DNA of 64,000 bases. It comes from Takifugu bimaculatus. Its lineage: Eukaryota; Chordata; Actinopteri; Tetraodontiformes; Tetraodontidae. The position numbers were made by a program, and so were the translations under genes. The notes below the pieces were generated by a model that had not been told where the DNA came from, made no database searches, and worked only from the letters and a program-made list of their open reading frames with translations. The DNA lies in assembly GCA_004026145.2 (NCBI GenBank), contig CP034984.1:13506560-13570559 (forward strand), given 5' to 3'. Positions within the stretch are counted from its first letter, which is position 1. Every line of letters begins with the position of its first letter. Below, one piece after another: positions 55,486 to 63,560 of this stretch.

Positions 55486-56397
55486 GAGGAGGCCCCGCCC
55501 CCTTTCTGAGCCCACCCACTACTGATGAGGCATTCTTGAGGAAAGGAGGCATCCCTCTTCTGTTGGAGACATCCAGCCTGGCTCTGTGCACTATGGGTTC
55601 CCTTGCTCAACTCGGTCAAAAGTCTCTTCCTGATCTAACGAAATGAGACCAGTATCGATGCCTAATGAGCTAGAGACCTCCAGAACATCCCGAATTAGGT
55701 GGACGTTGTCCACCATGGACCTGCCGGGCACACAGTAGGTCTGATCTCAGTGGAGGACCTGCTCCATAGCTTCCTCCAACCTGGTAGCCAAAGCCTTGGA
55801 CAGAATTGTGTAGTCCAAACACAGCAGAGACACAGGGCGCCAGTTCGCCTGAGTTCGTTTCCTCAGAGACCTGAGGCAGCTCCCTGCAGAACCCCTCAAA
55901 AAGAGCCTCATTCTCATGGTTCTCGCTGGCGTAGAGGCACGAAAAAACTCCGCTGCACGCTCCCTTATCTGGCCCGGCTCTACGCGTTCCTGCCCTGTGC
56001 CCGTCAACAGGACGGACGACCCCAGTCTGCCCATGCTTCTCCTCCAGCCCAGAGGGGTCGTCCATCTCTGATGTTCTGAATCCGGGACCTGACCAGTGCA
56101 CCCTGTACCTGACCCTCCAGCAGGCTGGCGAAGGCCAATTTTTTTAACTTCAATGCGTCCTCGCCCTTTCTGATGGGGGCACTACCTTCCCATGTCGGGA
56201 GGGCCAGGAACTCGTCACTCATGAATGGCGGCACGTTTGACAGGGTGATCGTCAGCGTCAGCAGGGTCACCTGATCAAACTGTCCCCCCACAGTGACCCC
56301 CGTCACACCACCGCCCCCTGTAGCCAGAACCACCTCCTCCACACGGAGCCCGCCCCCACTTTCACTCCGTGTTTCCTGCTCAACCCGGCGTTGGCCG

Positions 56398-56400
<3 letters not shown>
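55486..56400 (-). mobile_element. LINE fragment 9
   Basis: Same fragment. The longest CA/CTCA tract of the array follows (to about 56510), accounting for the 1674-bp spacing. Confidence 0.65.
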
Positions 56401-56453
<53 letters not shown>

Positions 56454-56597
56454 TCACTCACTCACTCACTCACTCACTCACTCACTCACTCACTCACTCA
56501 CTCACTCTCACAGGAAGTGATGTCAGAGCTGAGTGAGGCTCCTCCCACAGCAGTTTTTCAACGTCGCCCTCAGACTCTCAGAAACAAATTGGACGTG

Positions 56598-57026
56598 ATG
56601 GTGAAGGAAGCAGCTGTGTTGTGGTGGCTGGTGGTGCTGCTGTGTGCAGGTACGTGCAGCACCGTCCCACGCCAACACAACCTCCTGGGTGACAGATGTT
56701 GAGCTGTGATGTTTCCAGCTGCAGGTTTGGTCGCTGGCAGTGACGTCACACAGCCGGAGCAACTGTGGACGCACCAAGGTGACGACGTGACCATAAACTG
56801 CAAACACACGAAGGACAGCAGCTACTCCCAGATGTACTGGTACAGACAGTTGCGGGGGGAACACATGAAGCTCATCGTGTTCACAACAGTCGGAGCAGAC
56901 CATGATTTTGGGAATTCCGACAAGAGGAAATTCTCAGCCACGAAGCCAAACGCTGAGAGCGGAACGTTTACGGTGAAGAACCTGGAGGCAGCAGATGAAG
57001 GTCTGATCTTCTGTGCTGTCAGTGAG
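56598..57026 (+). CDS. TRB V segment, type 10 copy 10
   Basis: L exon 56598-56649, V exon 56719-57026, RSS 57027-57065. CDR1 KDSSYSQ as in copy 7, CDR2 FTTVGADHD. Intact. Confidence 0.92.
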
Positions 57027-57149
57027 CACAGTGACACCGACGTGGGAGGAGGCTGAACACAAACAGCAGCACACACACACACACGCACACACACCAGCCT
57101 AAATTTCCCTGCATTGTTAATATTTACTGGTTTTTATAGGTGGAAATGA

Positions 57150-58056
57150 GGAGGCCCCGCCCCCTTTCTGAGCCCACCCACTACTGATGAGGCATTCTTG
57201 AGGAAAGGAGGCATCCCTCTTCTGTTGGAGACATCCAGCCTGGCTCTGTGCACTATGGGTTCCCTTGCTCAACTCGGTCGAAAGTCTCTTCCTGATCTAA
57301 CGAAATGAGACCAGTATCGATGCCTAATGAGCTAGAGACCTCCAGAACATCCCGAATTAGGTGGACGTTGTCCACCATGGACCTGCCGGGCACACAGTAG
57401 GTCTGATCTCAGTGGAGGACCTGCTCCATAGCTTCCTCCAACCTGGTAGCCAAAGCCTTGGACAGAATTTTGTAGTCCAAACACAGCAGAGACACAGGGC
57501 GCCAGTTCGCCTGAGTTCGTTTCCTCAGAGACCTGAGGCAGCTCCCTGCAGAACCCCTCAAACAGAGCCTCATTCTCATGGTTCTCGCTGGCGTAGAGGC
57601 ACGAAAAAACTCCACTGCACGCTCCCTTATCTGGCCCGGCTCTACGCGTTCCTGCCCTGTGCCCGTCAACAGGACGGACGACCCCAGTCTGCCCATGCTT
57701 CTCCTCCAGCCCAGAGGGGTCGTCCATCTCTGATGTTCTGAATCCGGGACCTGACCAGTGCACCCTGTACCTGACCCTCCAGCAGGCTGGCGAAGGCCAT
57801 TTTTTTTAACTTCAATGCGTCCTCGCCCTTTCTGATGGGGGCACTACCTTCCCATGTCGGGACGGCCAGGAACTCGTCACTCATGAACGGCGGCACGTTT
57901 GACAGGGTGATCGTCAGCGTGGTCACCTGATCAAACTGTCCCCCCACGGTGACCCCCGTCACACCACCGTCCCCTGTAGCCAGAACCACCTCCTCCACAC
58001 GGAGCCTGCCCCCACTTTCACTCCGTGTTTCCTGCTCAACCCGGCGTTGGCCGCCA
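57150..58056 (-). mobile_element. LINE fragment 10
   Basis: Same fragment, carrying the private markers of fragment 4 and the same short simple repeat (to about 58096); spacing to the next V is also 1586 bp. Confidence 0.65.
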
Positions 58057-58183
58057 CACACACACACACACACACTCACTCACTCACTCACTCTCACAGG
58101 AAGTGATGTCAGAGCTGAGTGAGGCTCCTCCCACACCAGCTTTTCAACGTCGCCCTCAGACTCTCAGAAACAAATTGGACGTG

Positions 58184-58612
58184 ATGGTGAAGGAAGCAGC
58201 TGTGTTGTGGTGGCTGGTGGTGCTGCTGTGTGCAGGTACGTTCAGCACCGTCCCACGCCAACACAACCTCCTGGGTGACAGATGTTGAGCTGTGATGTTT
58301 CCAGCTGCAGGTTTGGTCGCTGGCAGTGACGTCACACAGCCGGAGCAACTGTGGACGCACCAAGGTGACGACGTGACCATAAACTGCAAACACACGAAGG
58401 GCAGCGGCTACTTTAATATGTACTGGTTCAGACAGTTGCGGGGGGAACACATGAAGCTCATCGTGTTCACAACAGTCGGAGCAGACCATGATTTTGGGAA
58501 TTCCGACAAGAGGAAATTCTCAGCCACAAAGCCAAACGCTGAGAGCGGAACGTTTACGGTGAAGAACCTGGAGGCAGCTGATGAAGGTCTGATCTTCTGT
58601 GCTGTCAGTGAG
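58184..58612 (+). CDS. TRB V segment, type 10 copy 11
   Basis: L exon 58184-58235, V exon 58305-58612, RSS 58613-58651. CDR1 KGSGYFN with WFRQ, CDR2 FTTVGADHD. Intact. Confidence 0.92.
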
Positions 58613-58723
58613 CACAGTGACACCGACGTGGGAGGAGGCTGAACACAAACAGCAGCGCACACACACACACGCACACACACACACCAGCCTAAATTTCCCT
58701 GCAATGTTAATATAGGTGGAAAT

Positions 58724-59635
58724 GAGGAGGCCCCGCCCCCTTTCTGAGCCCACCCACTACTGATGAGGCATTCTTGAGGAAAGGAGGCATCCCTCTTCTG
58801 TTGGAGACATCCAGCCTGGCTCTGTGCACTATGGGTTCCCTTGCTCAACTCGGTCAAAAGTCTCTTCCTGATCTAACGAAATGAGACCAGTATCGATGCC
58901 TAATGAGCTAGAGACCTCCAGAACATCCCGAATTAGGTGGACGTTGTCCACCATGGACCTGCCGGGCACACAGTAGGTCTGATCTCAGTGGAGGACCTGC
59001 TCCATAGCTTCCTCCAACCTGGTAGCCAAAGCCTTGGACAGAATTGTGTAGTCGAAACACAGCAGAGACACAGGGCGCCAGTTCGCCTGAGTTCGTTTCC
59101 TCAGAGACCTGAGGCAGCTCCCTGCAGAACCCCTCAAACAGAGCCTCATTCTCATGGTTCTCGCTGGCGTAGAGGCACGAAAAAACTCCACTGCACGCTC
59201 CCTTATCTGGCCCGGCTCTACGCGTTCCTGCCCTGTGCCCGTCAACAGGACGGACGACCCCAGTCTGCCCATGCTTCTCCTCCAGCCCAGAGGGGCCGTC
59301 CATCTCTGATGTTCTGAATCCGGGACCTGACCAGTGCACCCTGTACCTGACCCTCCAGCAGGCTGGCGAAGGCCATTTTTTTTAACTTCAATGCATCCTC
59401 GCCCTTTCTGATGGGGGCACTACCTTCCCATGTCGGGACGGCCAGGAACTCGTCACTCATGAACGGCGGCACGTTTGACAGGGTGATCGTCAGCGTCAGC
59501 AGGGTCACCTGATCAAACTGTCCCCCCACGGTGACCCCCGTCACACCACCGCCCCCTGTAGCCAGAACCACCTCCTCCACACGGAGCCCGCCCCCACTTT
59601 CACTCCGTGTTTCCTGCTCAACCCGGCGTTGGCCG

Positions 59636-59638
<3 letters not shown>
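58724..59638 (-). mobile_element. LINE fragment 11
   Basis: Same fragment, short-flank version. Simple repeat follows to about 59704. Confidence 0.65.
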
Positions 59639-59687
<49 letters not shown>

Positions 59688-59791
59688 TCACTCACTCACT
59701 CTCACAGGAAGTGATGTCAGAGCTGAGTGAGGCTCCTCCCACACCAGCTTTTCAACGTCGCCCTCAGACTCTCAGAAACAAATTGGACGTG

Positions 59792-60220
59792 ATGGTGAAG
59801 GAAGCAGCTGTGTTGTGGTGGCTGGTGGTGCTGCTGTGTGCAGGTACGTTCAGCACCGTCCCACGCCAACACAACCTCCTGGGTGACAGATGTTGAGCTG
59901 TGATGTTTCCAGCTGCAGGTTTGGTCGCTGGCAGTGATGTCACACAGCCGGAGCAACTGTGGACGCACCAAGGTGACGACGTGACCATAAACTGCAAACA
60001 CACGAAGGACAGCACCTACTACCAGATGTACTGGTACAGACAGTTGCGGGGGGAACACATGAAGCTCATCGTGTTCACAACAGTCGGAGCAGACCATGAT
60101 TTTGGGAATTCCGACAAGAGGAAATTCTCAGCCACGAAGCCAAACGCTGAGAGCGGAACGTTTACGGTGAAGAACCTGGAGGCAGCTGATGAAGGTCTGA
60201 TCTTCTGTGCTGTCAGTGAG
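59792..60220 (+). CDS. TRB V segment, type 10 copy 12 (V nearest to D)
   Basis: L exon 59792-59843, V exon 59913-60220, RSS CACAGTG 60221-60227 and ACACAAAGA 60251-60259. CDR1 KDSTYYQ as in copy 2, CDR2 FTTVGADHD. Intact. It lies about 800 bp from the D segment. Confidence 0.92.
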
Positions 60221-60259
60221 CACAGTGACACCGACGTGGGAGGAGGCTGAACACAAAGA

Positions 60260-60385
60260 GCAGCACACACGCACACGTACACACACACACGTACACACAC
60301 ACACGTACACACACGCACGCCTAAATTTCCCTGCAATGTTAATATTTACTGTTTTTTATAGGTGGAAATGAGGCGTTGGCCGCCG

Positions 60386-60472
<87 letters not shown>
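60260..60472. repeat. Compound (CA)n/(CACGTA)n microsatellite
   Basis: CA repeats with CACGTA interruptions at 60266-60320, then a long tract at 60388-60472, where the LINE fragment is deleted. Confidence 0.92.
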
Positions 60473-60475
<3 letters not shown>

Positions 60476-60477
<2 letters not shown>

Positions 60478-61024
60478 AATTTGGACCCCCCCCCCAATAA
60501 ATCTAACAAACAAAATTCACACAAAAAGGAGAGAACAAATAGAAAAAAGTGCTCTTGCAGAATGTCTCCCTCTCTTCTGCTCACACACCTCCCACCAGGA
60601 GGAGGAGAAGCCGCGAGCCCACCGGCCCGAGCGCAGCAGGAGGCTCCAGGACTGACGTGGACACAAAGGTGGAGCCGTGTCTTCAGAAACACTCGGCGCC
60701 CCCTGCAGGCTACACGCGTCATTACACTAACAGAGACATGAGAGGATGTAAATGAGTCGGGATGATCATATCAACATCAAGGTGAATCTTTCAAACAAGA
60801 CATTCAGAATGAATTCACAAAGAGGTGGGTCCAGCTGTGATGTCACTTCCTGAAACATCTGCAGCCCTGCCACAGAGCTGTTTCTCTCTTCCTTCCTGGT
60901 CCTGGTCTTCTCTGAGCCTCCACACAGCAGCCTGGTTGTTGAGCTCAGCTGCTGCCACAGAGATGGAGGCTGAGATACGGAGGAGCTGGGTGGAGGAAGG
61001 AGACACCACCAGGGCGGAACAGCA
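60476..61024. promoter_or_regulatory. Region upstream of the D segment (candidate germline D promoter)
   Basis: No coding gene is seen. TGATGTCACTTCCTG at 60838-60852 joins a CRE-like and an ETS-like site about 190 bp before the D segment. That is a plausible composite for the germline D-beta promoter, which mammals have in the same position. Function is inferred. Confidence 0.45.
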
Positions 61025-61103
61025 GGTTTTTGTGTGATGTTTTCTCACGGTGGGGACAGGGGGCCACGGTGATACACTCCAATAGAGCCGCCGTACAAAA
61101 ACC
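61025..61103 (+). other. TRBD: TRB D segment with both RSSs
   Basis: 5' 12-RSS: nonamer GGTTTTTGT 61025-61033, 12-bp spacer, heptamer CACGGTG 61046-61052. The D core is GGGACAGGGGGC, 61053-61064. 3' 23-RSS: CACGGTG 61065-61071, 23-bp spacer, ACAAAAACC 61095-61103. Both nonamers are perfect consensus. The core equals the 12-bp mammalian TRBD1. The 12/23 arrangement fixes this as TRB and directs D-to-J then V-to-D joining. Confidence 0.97.
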
Positions 61104-61439
61104 TGCTCTCATGAGGAGCCGCTGTCTCAGATGACTGCAGCTGCTCTGAAGCTGCTCTGAAGCTGCTCTGAAGCTGCAGCTCTGAAGCTGCTGCTCTGAA
61201 GCTGCTGCTCTGAAGCTGCGCTGCTGCTCTCAGCAGGCCGGCACAGCCGGGCCTTCAGAACCTGTTCACTTCCAGAAGATGAGCTGGAAAGATGAAAAAT
61301 GTCTCTCAGATCATGAGTTCAAAACTTGAAAGATCCACACTCAACAATCCAGGTTTGGAGGTGGTGAAGCTGTGAAGAAGCTGTGAGGCCTCTTCATCCT
61401 CTGGATTATTCATCTGGATTATTCTGGAAGCTTTGCTGA
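61104..61439. other. D-J spacer with CTGCTCTGAAG minisatellite
   Basis: 61138-61230 is a minisatellite of 11-14-bp units (CTGCTCTGAAG with extra CTG). No J segment is seen in it. Confidence 0.8.
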
Positions 61440-61467
61440 CTTTTCGGTCCGGGAGACTTTCAGTGTG

Positions 61468-61518
61468 TCACTGGATCTGAAGCTTACTTTGGACCAGGAA
61501 CCAGGGTGACGGTTCTGG
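61468..61518 (+). CDS. TRBJ: TRB J segment 1
   Basis: 12-RSS: nonamer CTTTTCGGT 61440-61448, heptamer CAGTGTG 61461-61467. It encodes EAYFGPGTRVTVL with the FGxG motif; donor GTAAGT at 61519. Confidence 0.9.
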
Positions 61519-61591
61519 GTAAGTCCCAGTTTAAGACTGTTTAAGAGAGGATACCAAAGCTGAACTTTTGAGCTAAAGTAGCGCCGCTGTG

Positions 61592-61643
61592 ACAAACACT
61601 GAGCCTGTTCACTTTGGACCAGGAACCAGGGTGACAGTTCTGG
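61592..61643 (+). CDS. TRBJ: TRB J segment 2
   Basis: Heptamer CGCTGTG 61585-61591 with a weak nonamer ACTTTTGAG 61564-61572. It encodes TNTEPVHFGPGTRVTVL; donor GTAAAT at 61644. Confidence 0.9.
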
Positions 61644-61761
61644 GTAAATATTTGATTTTATTTCTGTGTTTGGAGCTTATCGGGATGTTTGAGAGCATCA
61701 TCACTGACAGAAGCAGCAGTTCTCAGACTACCAGTTTGATGCTCAGTATTTTTACACTGTG

Positions 61762-61809
61762 ACAATGCTGAAGCTTATTTTGGACCAGGAACCAGGGTGA
61801 CGGTTCTGG
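61762..61809 (+). CDS. TRBJ: TRB J segment 3
   Basis: Consensus heptamer CACTGTG 61755-61761, nonamer GTTTGATGC 61734-61742. It encodes NAEAYFGPGTRVTVL; donor GTAAGT at 61810. Confidence 0.92.
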
Positions 61810-61922
61810 GTAAGTAAGGAACTGAGATAAAACTCGGAAAGGCTGCAGCGGTAGCTTAGCCTCTGAAAGGCTGTTTCAAATGTTTGACGCTAATGGTTCT
61901 GGTGCCACGCTTGAACTCTGTG

Positions 61923-61970
61923 CAACTTATGAAGCGTACTTCGGGTCTGGAACCAAACTGACGGTTCTTG
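61923..61970 (+). CDS. TRBJ: TRB J segment 4
   Basis: Heptamer CTCTGTG 61916-61922, nonamer GGTTCTGGT 61895-61903. It encodes TYEAYFGSGTKLTVL; donor GTAAGT at 61971. Confidence 0.9.
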
Positions 61971-62118
61971 GTAAGTTTGGCCACATTGATGTCACCTTGA
62001 GCTGAACACTTTAAGCAGGACGTTGTCGAGGTTTTGCTTGTGGTGCCAGAAGGTTCTGTTTTAAAGAGAGAAATCAGAGAGGAAGGTTTGTCTTCGGGTT
62101 CTGGCCCAGTTCACCGTG

Positions 62119-62170
62119 ACTGGAGGCTTTCACGCTTCCTTCGCTGCCGGAACCAAGTTAACGGTTTTAG
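62119..62170 (+). pseudogene. TRB J segment 5 (defective)
   Basis: Heptamer CACCGTG 62112-62118, weak nonamer 62091-62099. It encodes GFHASFAAGTKLTVL, so the FGxG motif is FAAG. The exon end reads TTTTAGCTCAG with no GT donor, so it could not splice to C. It may rearrange but not be expressed normally. Confidence 0.82.
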
Positions 62171-62338
62171 CTCAGAAATGAGAGAAATGAGGCAGAAGCT
62201 CAGCTTTAGCTTCATTTCAGTGGTGCTGAAGGTGGTGAGAAATGAGCAGATGTGTTTGAGAACCACGGCACCGGCACCAGCGCCGCGCCGCGCCGCGCCG
62301 CTCCGGACGCGCTTTTGCTCTCAGCTCGTGTCAGTGTG

Positions 62339-62389
62339 ACAACTATGATCCAGCGATCTTCGGCAGCGGCACCAGAGTGACGGTTCTCG
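62339..62389 (+). CDS. TRBJ: TRB J segment 6
   Basis: Nonamer GCTTTTGCT 62311-62319, heptamer CAGTGTG 62332-62338. It encodes NYDPAIFGSGTRVTVL; donor GTAAGA at 62390. A GCC/CGC-rich repeat (62279-62300) lies just upstream. Confidence 0.9.
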
Positions 62390-62655
62390 GTAAGAAAATG
62401 GGAAGATTTCAATGTCCGTTGCCCTTTTCTGAACATAAACGTGGCTCGTGGGGGGGTTTCGGGTCGTTTTGCTGGTTTGACAAACGTGCAGAAGTCCGAG
62501 CGGCAGCCGCTGACGGCCAGAGATGTTCCGAGTCCGGTTCTGTGCGCGGAGGCAGGTCGGAGACAGATTAGCCCGGTCGCTTTTCCGTCGGTGCTGGCAG
62601 ACGCTTTGCTGCAGCCGTCAGTAAGCGGAGCGGCTTTTGTCACTTGTCCGTCCAG

Positions 62656-63408
62656 AAACGGGTCTCAACGTCACCAGGCCGACGGTCACGCTGCTGCCGC
62701 CGTCCTCCAGAGAGTGTCGCAACCAAAAAGACCAAATAAGGAAGAAGACCATCGTCTGCGTGGCCAGCGGATTCTACCCGGACCACGTGAGCGTGTCCTG
62801 GGAGGTCAACGGGCAAAAGGTGACGGACGGCGTGGCGACGGACGGCGCCGCCCTGCGGGCCGAGGGGAGGTTCTACAGGATCAGCAGCAGACTGAGGGTC
62901 TCTGCTGAGGACTGGTTCCGTCCAGACTCCGACTTCACCTGCATTATCAGCTTCTTTAACGGAACCAGCACAGAGCTGTACAGCGCTTCGCTCCAGGGCG
63001 AAGGTACGTGATACTATCAGCCCTGACCTTTGACCCCAGACCCTGCTGACTGATGTCTCCTCTCTGCAGCTGCCGCGGCCACAGAGGTGATGAGCAGAGG
63101 TGAGCACACACACACACACAGACACAGACACACACACTCACACACACACACTCTAAATGTCGCGCCGCTCCACAGAGACCTATCTGAGGATCACGCAGGC
63201 CGCCAAGCTCTCCTACGGCGTTTTCATCCTCAAGAGCGTCGTCTACGGGGCCTTCGTGATCTTTCTGGCCTGGAAGCTGCAGGTAGGTTTGGTGTTTCAC
63301 ACCTGGGACAGGTGAGCTGCTGGAGCCCTTCCTGTGGTCTGACTACTCTCACGGTTCTGGTTGTTCCTGTTTCTATTGCAGGGTTGGACGGGGAAGCAGA
63401 ACCTCTGA
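62656..63408 (+). CDS. TRBC: T cell receptor beta constant region, four exons
   Basis: Exon 1 62656-63003 is the Ig C1 domain: 116 residues, Cys in TIVCVASGFYPDHVSVSW and in FTCIIS, with N-glycosylation sites NVT and NGT. Exon 2 63070-63099 is a 10-residue connecting peptide. Exon 3 63176-63282 holds the membrane segment with a Lys (GVFILKSVVYGAFVIFLAW), which in the family pairs with CD3. Exon 4 63382-63408 gives an 8-residue tail and TGA. All introns have GT-AG; exon 1 accepts the J in phase 1. An extra Cys (RECRN) precedes the first canonical Cys, and the connecting peptide has no Cys for an interchain disulfide. Confidence 0.96.
63104..63152. repeat. (CA)n repeat in TRBC intron 2
   Basis: Interrupted CA/CACAGA repeat between exons 2 and 3. 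Confidence 0.85.
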
Positions 63409-63487
63409 GACGTGAACGGTGAAATCACATTTGAACACAAAATTGTTTGCAACTGTGTAAAACTTCCATTAACTTGTTTTCTCTTGT

Positions 63488-63493
63488 AATAAA
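63488..63493 (+). terminator. TRBC poly(A) signal
   Basis: AATAAA, 80 bp after the TRBC stop codon, the only good signal in the short 3' UTR. Confidence 0.85.
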
Positions 63494-63560
63494 AGTTCTA
63501 AAAGTGACTAAAGGGTTGTGGCTCAGTTTGCTTTAAATATGGGAGAAACAGAGTTTAGAG

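Larger units (their letters stand above)
41889..60475. repeat. Twelve-copy tandem array of V type 10 units (about 1.6 kb each)
   Basis: V exon starts are spaced 1619, 1612, 1610, 1586, 1618, 1624, 1618, 1596, 1674, 1586 and 1608 bp. Each unit has a CA/CTCA tract, promoter decamer, L exon, V exon, 23-RSS and antisense LINE fragment. The twelfth lacks the LINE part: sequence jumps from GGTGGAAATGAG to GCGTTGGCCGCC at about 60373. Most spacing differences come from microsatellite length and an ATTTACTGG...TATA indel after the RSS. Confidence 0.95.

Noticed and set aside
42796..59317. Repeated 126-residue plus-strand ORF and 143-residue minus-strand ORFs in the array spacers
   Set aside because: They lie in the antisense LINE fragment. 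The real reading is a broken reverse-transcriptase segment; these ORFs are frame shadows.
43391..59896. ORFs rich in THTHTH/SLTHSLTHS or CVCVCV
   Set aside because: They are translations of CA and CTCA microsatellites running into V leaders or LINE pieces.
43585..60097. Conserved 126-residue antisense ORF opposite every type 10 V exon and L exon
   Set aside because: It is the reverse-strand shadow of the V gene. Its conservation follows from the V copies being nearly identical, and it has no hallmark of a protein family.
41889..60475. CRISPR-like regularly spaced repeats
   Set aside because: The repeats are 1.6-kb tandem gene units and microsatellites in a vertebrate locus, not short direct repeats with unique spacers.
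61104..61439. Additional J or second D in the CTGCTCTGAAG repeat region
   Set aside because: No heptamer/nonamer pair with a 12-bp spacer and no FGxG-coding segment is visible there.
63409..63560. An inverted V gene downstream of C, as in mammalian TRBV30
   Set aside because: Nothing V-like is seen between the C gene and the hAT-like element. It could lie beyond the window.
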